This document shows, piece after piece, positions 57,162 to 64,000 of a DNA stretch of 64,000 bases (its first letter is position 1; each line of letters begins with the position of its first letter). The notes below the pieces were generated by a model. The model did no database searches. It was not told the origin of the DNA and saw only the letters and a list, made by a program, of their open reading frames with translations. Made by a program: the position numbers and the translations under genes. Origin of the DNA: Antiquaquibacter metalliresistens (GTDB taxonomy: Bacteria; Actinomycetota; Actinomycetes; Actinomycetales; Microbacteriaceae); contig NZ_JARGEM010000004.1 in assembly GCF_029211225.1 (NCBI RefSeq), forward strand, positions 62,001-126,000, written 5' to 3'.

Positions 57162-58129
57162 TCTCCGTGGCACTGTGCACCCACAACGGCGAGCGGTACT
57201 TGGCCGCCCAACTGAGGAGCATTCTCGAACAGAGCCACCCGCCGGGCGAAATCGTGCTGTCCGACGACGCGTCGACCGACGGGACGGTCGCCCTCGCGGA
57301 GGCGATCGTTGCGCAGCACGGTCGCGAGGTCGACTTGCGCGTCATCCGCAACGAGACCGCGCTCGGGGTGACCGCCAACTTCCAGCAAGCCATCTCCGCC
57401 ACCACGGGCGAACTCATTGCGCTGAGTGACCAGGACGACATCTGGCGGCGCGACCGGCTGGAACTCATGTCCGCACGCTTTGACACCCGTCCAGAACTCC
57501 TCTTGCTGCACGGCGACGCCCGTCTGGTCGATGGCAACGGCGAGCCTCTCGGCGTCTCCGTCCTCGACGCCCTCGAAGCGAACGCGTGGGAGCGGCAGAC
57601 GATCGCGAGTGGTCGCGCGTACGAGGTGTTCCTTCGCAGGAATCTCGCTGTCGGTGCGACCACCCTCTTCCGTCGCAGCCTTCTGGCCGCAGCCGTTCCC
57701 TTCCCGAGTGGCTGGGTTCACGACGAGTGGTTGGCGATCATCGCCGCGGCGAGCGGGTCGGGCACCGTGGACTACATGACCGAAGCCCTCGTCGACTACC
57801 GCCAGCACGGCGGCAACCAGATCGGCGCGCGCAAGCTCTCCTTCGCCGGGAAGGTCCGACGCGTCATGGAACCCCGGCGCGCGCGCAACCAGCGGCTGGT
57901 CACCGCCTTCGACGCATTGGCGGATCGTCTGAGGGAGCTTCCCGTAACGGCCGAAGTGCTTGCGATGGGGCGAGCGAAGGCCGAGCACGAGCACGTTCGA
58001 AACGGCCTTCCCGAAGGCAGACTGCGACGGATCGTCCCCATCGCGCGGGAGGTCCGCGCCGGAAGATACTCGCGTTACGGTCGCGGCCTGCCAGACATCG
58101 TGCGGGATCTCGTGCAGCCGGTCGACTGA
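57158..58129 (+). CDS. Glycosyltransferase family 2 (rhamnosyltransferase-like)
   Basis: A GT-A protein of 323 residues. It opens with SVALCTHNGERYLAAQL and has VLSDDASTDGT, the metal motif ALSDQDDIW, then GWVHDEWLAIIAA and DYRQHGGNQIG. This set is typical of rhamnosyl- or galactosyltransferases of O-antigen type clusters. ATG 57158 overlaps the preceding stop as ATGA. The dTDP-rhamnose genes rfbC and rfbA follow. Confidence 0.88.
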   Translation: MISVALCTHNGERYLAAQLRSILEQSHPPGEIVLSDDASTDGTVALAEAIVAQHGREVDLRVIRNETALGVTANFQQAISATTGELIALSDQDDIWRRDRLELMSARFDTRPELLLLHGDARLVDGNGEPLGVSVLDALEANAWERQTIASGRAYEVFLRRNLAVGATTLFRRSLLAAAVPFPSGWVHDEWLAIIAAASGSGTVDYMTEALVDYRQHGGNQIGARKLSFAGKVRRVMEPRRARNQRLVTAFDALADRLRELPVTAEVLAMGRAKAEHEHVRNGLPEGRLRRIVPIAREVRAGRYSRYGRGLPDIVRDLVQPVD

Positions 58130-58150
58130 CCCCGGCGGATAGGATGAGAC

Positions 58151-58762
58151 GTGCACATTCGTGAGCTGTCGATCCCGGACTCTTACGAGATCACTCCGAC
58201 TCAGCACCGTGATGATCGCGGCGCGTTTCTTGAGTGGTATCGGTTCGATCGGCTCGAGGAATTCATCGGTCACCCACTTGAGTTGAGGCAGGCGAACGCG
58301 TCGATCTCGAAGCGAGGCGTCGTTCGCGGCATCCACTTCGCGGATGTGCCCCGAGGCCAGGCGAAGTACATCACGGCCACCCACGGGGTCGTCCTCGATT
58401 TCGTCGTCGACATTCGGGTGGGCTCGCCGATGTTCGGTGAGTGGGACTCGGTCCTGCTCGACACGGTGGACCGCAGAGCGGTCTACATCGCCGAAGGGCT
58501 GGGGCATGCCTTCGTGGCGCTCACCGACAACGCCGCCATCAGCTATCTCGTGAGCGATGTCTACAACCCCGTCTCGGAGCATGCGATCAACCCACTCGAC
58601 CCGGACGTCGCCCTTGACTTCCGACTCGCAGACGGCAGTACGTTGCTCTCGCCGAAAGATGCCTCGGCGCCCTCGCTGCGTGAACTCGAAGCAGCAGGGT
58701 CGCTACCCACCTGGTCGGGGATGCGTTCCTACTACGACAGCCTTCGCCGGGACGCGGTCTGA
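58151..58762 (+). CDS. rfbC: dTDP-4-dehydrorhamnose 3,5-epimerase
   Basis: Third step of dTDP-rhamnose synthesis. The 203-residue cupin has [13 protein letters not shown], the catalytic His in [26 protein letters not shown], and the catalytic Tyr region [22 protein letters not shown] start at 58151. Its TGA shares a base with the rfbA ATG (TGATG). Confidence 0.95.
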   Translation: MHIRELSIPDSYEITPTQHRDDRGAFLEWYRFDRLEEFIGHPLELRQANASISKRGVVRGIHFADVPRGQAKYITATHGVVLDFVVDIRVGSPMFGEWDSVLLDTVDRRAVYIAEGLGHAFVALTDNAAISYLVSDVYNPVSEHAINPLDPDVALDFRLADGSTLLSPKDASAPSLRELEAAGSLPTWSGMRSYYDSLRRDAV

Positions 58763-59628
58763 TGCGCGGCATCATCCTCGCCGGCGGCAGCGGAACTCGG
58801 CTCTGGCCGATCACCAAGGGCATCTCGAAGCAGCTCATGCCGATCTACGACAAGCCGATGATCTACTACCCGCTGTCGACGCTCATGAGCGCGGGCATCC
58901 GCGAGATTCTCATAATTACCACTCCCGACGATCAGGATTCGTTCCGCCGATTGCTCGGCGATGGCAGCGATCTCGGAGTCTCTCTTACATATGCGGCACA
59001 GCCCTCCCCGGACGGTCTCGCGCAGGCCTTCATCATCGGGGAGAGCTTCATCGGTGATGAGAAGGTTGCACTCGTTCTCGGTGACAACATCTTCCATGGG
59101 GTGGGTCTCGGGTCGAACCTGCGCACCTTCACCGACCTCGATGGCGCCCTGATCTTCGCGTACCAGGTGGCCAACCCGCGCGCCTACGGTGTGGTCGAGT
59201 TCGACGCGGATCTGCGCGCCGTCTCGATCGAGGAGAAGCCCGAGCATCCACGTAGCAACTACGCGGTGCCAGGGTTGTACTTCTACGACAACGCGGTCGT
59301 CGAAGTGGCGAAGTCGATTACCCCGAGCGCCCGCGGCGAACTCGAGATCTCCACCGTCAACGAGCACTACCTCAACGCACGCGCCCTCCACGTGCAGGTG
59401 CTCGATCGCGGCACGGCGTGGCTCGACACCGGCACCTTCGAGTCGATGGTGCAGGCGAGCGAATTCGTGCGGGTGATCGAGGATCGACAGGGCTACAAGA
59501 TCGGCTGCGTCGAGGAGATCGCCTGGCGTGCCGGGTGGATCTCGGATGAGAAGCTCGCCTCGCTGGCCGCCCCACTGACCAAGAGCGGTTATGGCACCTA
59601 CCTGCATCGACTGCTCTCGGAGCGGTGA
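58762..59628 (+). CDS. rfbA: Glucose-1-phosphate thymidylyltransferase
   Basis: First step: makes dTDP-glucose. The 288-residue protein has [20 protein letters not shown] (20 residues), the [12 protein letters not shown] site, [10 protein letters not shown], and [20 protein letters not shown] (20 residues). With rfbC here and rfbB, rfbD at 52029-53872, the full rhamnose pathway is present, split into two divergent units. Confidence 0.96.
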   Translation: MRGIILAGGSGTRLWPITKGISKQLMPIYDKPMIYYPLSTLMSAGIREILIITTPDDQDSFRRLLGDGSDLGVSLTYAAQPSPDGLAQAFIIGESFIGDEKVALVLGDNIFHGVGLGSNLRTFTDLDGALIFAYQVANPRAYGVVEFDADLRAVSIEEKPEHPRSNYAVPGLYFYDNAVVEVAKSITPSARGELEISTVNEHYLNARALHVQVLDRGTAWLDTGTFESMVQASEFVRVIEDRQGYKIGCVEEIAWRAGWISDEKLASLAAPLTKSGYGTYLHRLLSER

Positions 59629-60977
59629 TGACGCGCGTACTGGTCATCACCGGAGATCCGCTCGGCGCTCGCATGGCCGGGCCGGGCATTCGTTCGTGGA
59701 ACATCGCGCGCGTGCTTTCGAGCGAGAACGAGGTGGTGCTGATGACCACGACCCGCCTCGAGTCGGTTGACGCCCCGTTCCGAGTCGAACTTGTTCGCCC
59801 TGGTGAGGATGCCGCGTTCGACACCCTGCACGACTGGGCCGACGTTGTGGTGTTCCAGGGCCACGCACTTGACCAGTTCGACGCACTCAGGACGAGTCAG
59901 AAGGTGCTTGTCGCAGACATCTACGACCCCATGCACCTGGAGATGCTTGAGCAGGGTCGCGAGCTCGGGCTCTCCACATGGAACCTGCGTGTGAGCACTG
60001 CAACGCGCGTGCTCAACGACCAGCTCGCGCTCGCGGACTACTTCCTCTGCGCGTCCGAGCGCCAACGCTTGTTCTACCTCGGTCAGCTCGCGGGCCTCAG
60101 GCGGATCACTCCAGCGACCTATGGCAACGACCCGCACCTACGCGGCCTGCTCGATGTCGCACCGTTCGGATTGCCTGCGGAGTTGCCCGTGCACGAGCGC
60201 GCCGCGATCAAGGGCGTCGTGCCCGGAATCAATGCAGGGGATCGTCTGCTCATCTGGGGTGGCGGAATCTACAGTTGGTTTGACCCGAAGTCGCTCATTC
60301 GCGCGGTTTCTGCCCTCTCCAAGCGTCGCCCTGATCTTCGCTTGTTCTTCCTCGGCACGAAGCACCCCGGGGTGGACGAAATGGGCATCGTACGCGAGTC
60401 CTTCGATCTCGCTCGGGAGCTCGGGGTGCTGGACTCCGCCGTGTTCTTCAACCAGACGTGGGTCGAGTACGCCGATCGCCAGAACCACCTCGTGGAAGCC
60501 GACGCCGGGGTCAGCACCCACATGTCGCACCTCGAGACGACGTTCTCCTTTCGAACCCGCATCCTCGACTACCTGTGGGCAGGATTGCCGATGGTTGTCA
60601 CCGATGGTGACGCCTTCGCGGAGCTTGTGGAGGCGGAGGGCCTCGGCCTCGTTGTACCTGCGGAGGATGTCGCGGCTCTCGAGTCCGCGATCGACCGAGT
60701 GCTGTACGACGAAGAGTTCGCGGCGAGCACCCGGCGCAACGTCGAGCGAGTGCGGGAGGATTTCGTCTGGGAACGCGCGCTCGCGCCTCTTGTCGAGTTC
60801 GTGCGAGCGCCCCGGCGAGCGGCCGACCAGACTGACGGTCGGTCGGTTCAGCACGCCGGGAGACGACGCAAGCCGTACGGAGTTGGCCACGATCTCCGGA
60901 TGTTCTGGCACTACCTTCGCGCGGAGGGCGCTCGCGGGGCGCTGCGCCGGGTGACCGCGCGGATGCGTCGGAACTGA
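59628..60977 (+). CDS. Glycosyltransferase family 4
   Basis: A GT-B protein of 449 residues. The start [20 protein letters not shown] is characteristic of a group with the RMAGPGIR motif. The donor domain has LLIWGGGIYSWFDPKSLIRA and, later, LDYLWAGLPMVVTDGDAFAEL. The C-terminal 60 residues are basic and may bind the membrane surface. ATG 59628 is chosen over GTG 59625, giving TGATG overlap with rfbA. The donor is unknown. Confidence 0.85.
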   Translation: MTRVLVITGDPLGARMAGPGIRSWNIARVLSSENEVVLMTTTRLESVDAPFRVELVRPGEDAAFDTLHDWADVVVFQGHALDQFDALRTSQKVLVADIYDPMHLEMLEQGRELGLSTWNLRVSTATRVLNDQLALADYFLCASERQRLFYLGQLAGLRRITPATYGNDPHLRGLLDVAPFGLPAELPVHERAAIKGVVPGINAGDRLLIWGGGIYSWFDPKSLIRAVSALSKRRPDLRLFFLGTKHPGVDEMGIVRESFDLARELGVLDSAVFFNQTWVEYADRQNHLVEADAGVSTHMSHLETTFSFRTRILDYLWAGLPMVVTDGDAFAELVEAEGLGLVVPAEDVAALESAIDRVLYDEEFAASTRRNVERVREDFVWERALAPLVEFVRAPRRAADQTDGRSVQHAGRRRKPYGVGHDLRMFWHYLRAEGARGALRRVTARMRRN

Positions 60978-61058
60978 GTCGGCGACGGTGCAAGGGTTTG
61001 CTCAGACCGCCTGCAACCTTGGAGCGGGTGTTTCGCGGGTCCCGGTAGGCTCGTGGAC

Positions 61059-61802
61059 ATGAGAGTGCTCGTCGCCGTCCCGGCGCTGAATGAGTCGGCG
61101 GTCATCGGGGGTGTGCTGGATTCGCTCTCGCAGGTCCATCCCCTCACCGACGTCGTCATCGTCGACGACGGGTCGCGTGACAACACGGCGCAGATAGCCA
61201 AGGAGGCGGGGGCGCGAGTTGTTGAGCACGCGATCAACCTGGGCGTCGGCGCAGCGATGGGGACGGCATTCAAGTATGCGGTGCGCAATGGCTACGACGC
61301 CGTCATCCAGTTCGACGGGGACGGTCAGCACCGGCCAGAGCACATCCAGGAACTCGTGGCCGCGCTCGGCGAAGCGGACATCGTGATCGGGAGCCGTTTC
61401 GCTGACGGCGGGAGCTACAAGTCTTCGGCGGCGCGTCGAGGCGTGCAGAGGTTCATCGCTCGCGTGGTCTCTGTGTACGCCCGGACCAGGCTTACCGATG
61501 CAACGAGCGGGTTCCGAATCGCGGGGCCTCGGGCCGTCGCGGTCTTCGCGGAGCATTACCCCGTGGAGTGGCTCGGCGACACGGTCGAGTCGATCGTGCT
61601 CGCGACGCGGCAGGACCTGACCGTGCATGAGATCCCCGTTGCCATGAATGAGCGGGCCGGTGGCGTGCCATCCCAGTCTGTGTTCCGCGCAACGCTCTAC
61701 ACCGCGCGGATTCTGTTCATCCTCGGACTCGCGAGCATCAGAAGCGTCCCCCCACAACTGCGGACCCTGCGGGGGCGCAAGCACAAGGAGGTGGCGGCAT
61801 GA
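61059..61802 (+). CDS. Glycosyltransferase family 2, polyprenol-phosphate sugar synthase-like
   Basis: A GT-A protein of 247 residues resembling dolichyl-phosphate mannose synthase. Motifs: VAVPALNESAVIGGVLDSL, IVDDGSRDNTA, the metal site QFDGDGQHRPEHI, and IGSRFADGGSYK. No membrane domain of its own is seen, but a DUF2304 membrane protein follows by ATGA overlap, a pairing known in many bacteria. It probably makes a lipid-linked sugar donor for outside glycosylation. Confidence 0.87.
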   Translation: MRVLVAVPALNESAVIGGVLDSLSQVHPLTDVVIVDDGSRDNTAQIAKEAGARVVEHAINLGVGAAMGTAFKYAVRNGYDAVIQFDGDGQHRPEHIQELVAALGEADIVIGSRFADGGSYKSSAARRGVQRFIARVVSVYARTRLTDATSGFRIAGPRAVAVFAEHYPVEWLGDTVESIVLATRQDLTVHEIPVAMNERAGGVPSQSVFRATLYTARILFILGLASIRSVPPQLRTLRGRKHKEVAA

Positions 61803-62143
61803 CGCCGCAGATTCTCGCGATTCTCATGGCGGTGGTCCTGCTCATCGCCGTGCTGCTCCTCCTGCGGTCGTACGTTCTCCCCGAGAAGTACGCGGTGATC
61901 TGGCTCGTCGCTTCGGTCGCCGCCATCGTGCTCTCGGCGTGGCCGGGTCTCATCGACGCGATCAGCAGGTTCTTCGGGATCGCGCAGCCGATCAACCTCC
62001 TGTTTGTGGGCGCTTTTTTCGTAGTGTTCTTGCTCCTTATGCAGATCAGCCTCGAGCTCGCGCGCACCAGAGACGAACTCCGGCGGGTTGTGCAGAGACT
62101 CGCCCTCGATGTCGAGAAGGCATCCAAGGACAATGACGCCTGA
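61799..62143 (+). CDS. DUF2304 small membrane protein
   Basis: A 114-residue protein with three hydrophobic segments (residues 3-23, 33-52, 65-86) and a charged helical tail (ARTRDELRRVVQRLALDVEKA). This layout and the location behind a GT2 gene are typical of DUF2304. No catalytic residues can be named. It likely anchors or assists the upstream glycosyltransferase. It overlaps the next gene by 11 nt. Confidence 0.85.
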   Translation: MTPQILAILMAVVLLIAVLLLLRSYVLPEKYAVIWLVASVAAIVLSAWPGLIDAISRFFGIAQPINLLFVGAFFVVFLLLMQISLELARTRDELRRVVQRLALDVEKASKDNDA

Positions 62144-63671
62144 CCGACGGTCGGCCAGCCGCCTGATCAAGCCGCTGAGCCGTTTCCGCTGGATCTTCCT
62201 CGCACCGATTCTCGCGTTCGTCGCGCTCGGGGCGTGGGCATTCGCCTCGCCCATCGGCGCTGGCCCTGACGACGACTATCACCTCGTCAGCATCTGGTGC
62301 GCCAACGGTGGCAGCGACCAATGCGAACCGGGCACGGAGGAGAACTCCCGCATCGTACCTTCGGCGTTCCGCGAGCTCACATGCTACGTGCAGGTCGAAG
62401 AGCGCAGTGCGGCCTGCCAAGACTCGGTCTGGCCGACGTGGGATGGGGATCCCTGGGAGACCACGCGGGGAAACTTCGGCGGCGAGTACCCGCCCGTCTA
62501 TTACGCGACCATGCGCCTCTTCGCCGGTGGGGACATCCAAACCAGTGCGCTGGTGATGCGACTGATCAATGCTGCGCTGTTCGTCGGGCTGGCGACGGCT
62601 CTCGCGGTGCTGCTACCCGATGCGCGCCGCCGCACGCTCCTGTGGGGCTGGTTGGTCACACTCGTGCCGTTGGGGATGTTCCTCATCCCGTCGAACAATC
62701 CCAGCGGCTGGGCGATCACGGGGATTGGCACCGCCTTCCTCGCCTTGTTGGGTTGGTTCGAGACCGACGGCCGACGGCGCTGGGCGCTCGGCGCCCTGTA
62801 CCTCGTGGGCCTCGTCATGGCAGCGGGCGCCCGAGGGGATGCTGCGGTGTACGCGGTCGGAGCGACCGTCACCGTCCTGCTCCTCACAGCGGTGAGGACC
62901 CGGGCGTGGGCGTTTTCGGCGATCCTGCCAGCGGCCGGACTCGTGGTCGCGCTCGTGCTGTTCGCGAGCGCCGGACAGGCTGGCGTCGGCGCGAGCGGCT
63001 TCAGCGGCGGTGGCACGGCGACGATGCCACTTGAGGGTGACGGTGGCGACGAGATGCCTCTGAGCGGGTTCGCGCTGGCGGCATACAACCTCCTGATGCT
63101 CCCCTTCCTCTGGACCGGCGTGTGGGGAACCTGGGGTCTCGGCTGGTTCGACACGCAACTGCCGGCGATCGTGCCTTGGTCGGCCACCGCGGCCTTCATC
63201 GTCGTCGCATTCGCGGGTCTCGGTCTCCTCACCTGGCGCAAGGCGATCGCGACCTCCGGAGTGCTCTTCGTGCTCGTCGCCCTCCCCACGTATGTGCTCA
63301 CCGTCGGTGGAGACAAGGTCGGGGCACAGCTCCAGCCCCGTTACCTGCTGCCCTTGATCGTGTTGTTCGCGTTTCTCCTCTTAACCGAAACCGTCCAGGG
63401 GCGGCTGCGTTTCACCCGGGTGCAGACGTTCGCAATCCTCGGCGCGCTCGCGATCGCCAATTTCGTCGCGCTCCAAGTGAACATCCGTCGGTACGTCACC
63501 GGGGCGGATGAGCAGGGCCTCAACCTCGATGTCGGAGCCGAATGGTGGTGGACGGGATTCCCGCTGGGGCCGAGCGCAGTTTGGATCGTCGGCGCTGTCG
63601 CCTATGCGGGGTTGCTTGCCATTCTCTGGCCGCGACTCAGGGCGACCGATGAGCTGGCCCGGCGGGGCTGA
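62133..63671 (+). CDS. DUF2142 polytopic membrane protein
   Basis: A 512-residue membrane protein with about 11 helices. Family signatures are PDDDYHLVSIWC near the start with its acidic DDD, and the region GGEYPPVYYATMRLF, followed by PSNNPSGWAITG. This resembles GT-C type enzymes, with an acidic motif in the first outside loop. A glycosyltransferase or related function on lipid-linked sugars is likely but unproven. ATG 62133 is preceded by AAGGA. Confidence 0.85.
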   Translation: MTPDRRSASRLIKPLSRFRWIFLAPILAFVALGAWAFASPIGAGPDDDYHLVSIWCANGGSDQCEPGTEENSRIVPSAFRELTCYVQVEERSAACQDSVWPTWDGDPWETTRGNFGGEYPPVYYATMRLFAGGDIQTSALVMRLINAALFVGLATALAVLLPDARRRTLLWGWLVTLVPLGMFLIPSNNPSGWAITGIGTAFLALLGWFETDGRRRWALGALYLVGLVMAAGARGDAAVYAVGATVTVLLLTAVRTRAWAFSAILPAAGLVVALVLFASAGQAGVGASGFSGGGTATMPLEGDGGDEMPLSGFALAAYNLLMLPFLWTGVWGTWGLGWFDTQLPAIVPWSATAAFIVVAFAGLGLLTWRKAIATSGVLFVLVALPTYVLTVGGDKVGAQLQPRYLLPLIVLFAFLLLTETVQGRLRFTRVQTFAILGALAIANFVALQVNIRRYVTGADEQGLNLDVGAEWWWTGFPLGPSAVWIVGAVAYAGLLAILWPRLRATDELARRG

Positions 63672-63677
63672 TCCGGT

Positions 63678-64000
63678 CTAGCTCGCGTCGATTCCCGCGA
63701 GCGCGATCCATCGGCGAAGGTTGATGAGGCGCCAGTGCGAACGGCCGCCCCAACGGATCTCCGCCTCAGAGAGGCCACCCGTGAGGGTGGCGGTGCGTCC
63801 GGCGCGCAAGAACGGGATCGGGTGCGCGGGGTCGATCGGCAGCGCTCCGAGCCGCTCCTGCCACTGCCGCTCCGGGGTTTCGAAGCCGACCTTGTCGCGG
63901 CGATCGATGATCGCGTCCGGAACCCAACCGCGCACGGCGTCGCGCAGGATCCGCTTCGACGTGCCATCGGTGCCGATGAGATAGTCCTCGGGCAGAGTCA
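63678..64000 (-). CDS. asnB: Asparagine synthase (glutamine-hydrolysing) C-terminal end (partial)
   Basis: The last 107 codons of a gene that begins beyond the window. The visible part, LPEDYLIGTDGTSKRILRDA (20 residues) then VPDAIIDRRDKVGFETPERQW, is typical of the C-terminal ATP-pyrophosphatase domain of AsnB. Members within polysaccharide clusters may amidate uronic acids, which would suit the nearby UDP-glucuronate gene, but this is inference. It is convergent with the DUF2142 gene, with 6 nt between stops. Confidence 0.85.
   Translation of the reverse strand, partial: TLPEDYLIGTDGTSKRILRDAVRGWVPDAIIDRRDKVGFETPERQWQERLGALPIDPAHPIPFLRAGRTATLTGGLSEAEIRWGGRSHWRLINLRRWIALAGIDAS

Overview
The window is a piece of a high-GC actinobacterial chromosome. 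Reasons: very GC-rich coding bias, many GTG starts, long chains of genes joined by ATGA, GTGA or TGATG overlaps, an AccA3/AccD5/AccE-type acyl-CoA carboxylase, a sdhCDAB operon, an MgtA-type mannosyltransferase and a sortase signal of the LAXTG type. The frequent use of ggatgcc/gcatcc contexts and the gene content fit Microbacteriaceae; this family call is an inference. No rRNA, tRNA, CRISPR array, insertion sequence, integrase or defence system was seen.

Layout. 1-2.3 kb: riboflavin genes ribD-ribE-ribBA (minus strand) behind an FMN riboswitch. 2.4-7.3 kb: MHS-type transporter, HAD hydrolase, trpS, exonuclease III and a YihY membrane protein (all minus). 7.4-9 kb: enzyme I of the PTS. 9.3-15.9 kb: the most unusual part, a 1615-residue secreted VWA protein with five tandem repeats and a LAYTG anchor, followed by one polypeptide that joins an ECF sigma factor, a zinc anti-sigma motif, membrane segments and an Ig-like C-terminal domain. 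16-19.5 kb: sdhCDAB (minus). 19.7-22 kb: divergent mannosyltransferase and GDP-mannose synthesis. 22-34 kb: nucleoside hydrolase, a BmpA-type nucleoside ABC importer, cdd, deoA, add, a PTS EIIA, then phosphohexo/pentomutase and purine nucleoside phosphorylase, together a nucleoside uptake and salvage set. 34-46 kb: LpdA-type quinone reductase, accA3, maf, a TRAM RNA methyltransferase, a three-gene two-component system, accE, accD5, an FkbM methyltransferase and birA. 46-64 kb: cell-surface polysaccharide functions (UDP-glucose dehydrogenase, GtrA, LCP ligase, dTDP-rhamnose genes, epimerases, several glycosyltransferases, DUF2304 and DUF2142 membrane proteins, asparagine synthase) with purK-purE embedded.

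How the parts fit together. The core order (sdh, cdd-deoA-add, pmm-pnp, lpdA, accA3-maf-accE-accD5-birA, GtrA-purK-purE, LCP-rmlD) matches from memory the order of the same genes in Mycobacterium tuberculosis, so it looks like an old actinobacterial backbone. Lineage-specific blocks would be the VWA/sigma pair, the nucleoside importer, the EIIA, the two-component system and the glycan genes. The polysaccharide end supplies dTDP-rhamnose, UDP-glucuronate and GDP-mannose as donors, glycosyltransferases to use them, and an LCP enzyme that could attach the product to the wall.

Limits: all calls rest on reading the sequence and its translations; no database search or structure prediction was run. 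The genes at both window ends are partial.
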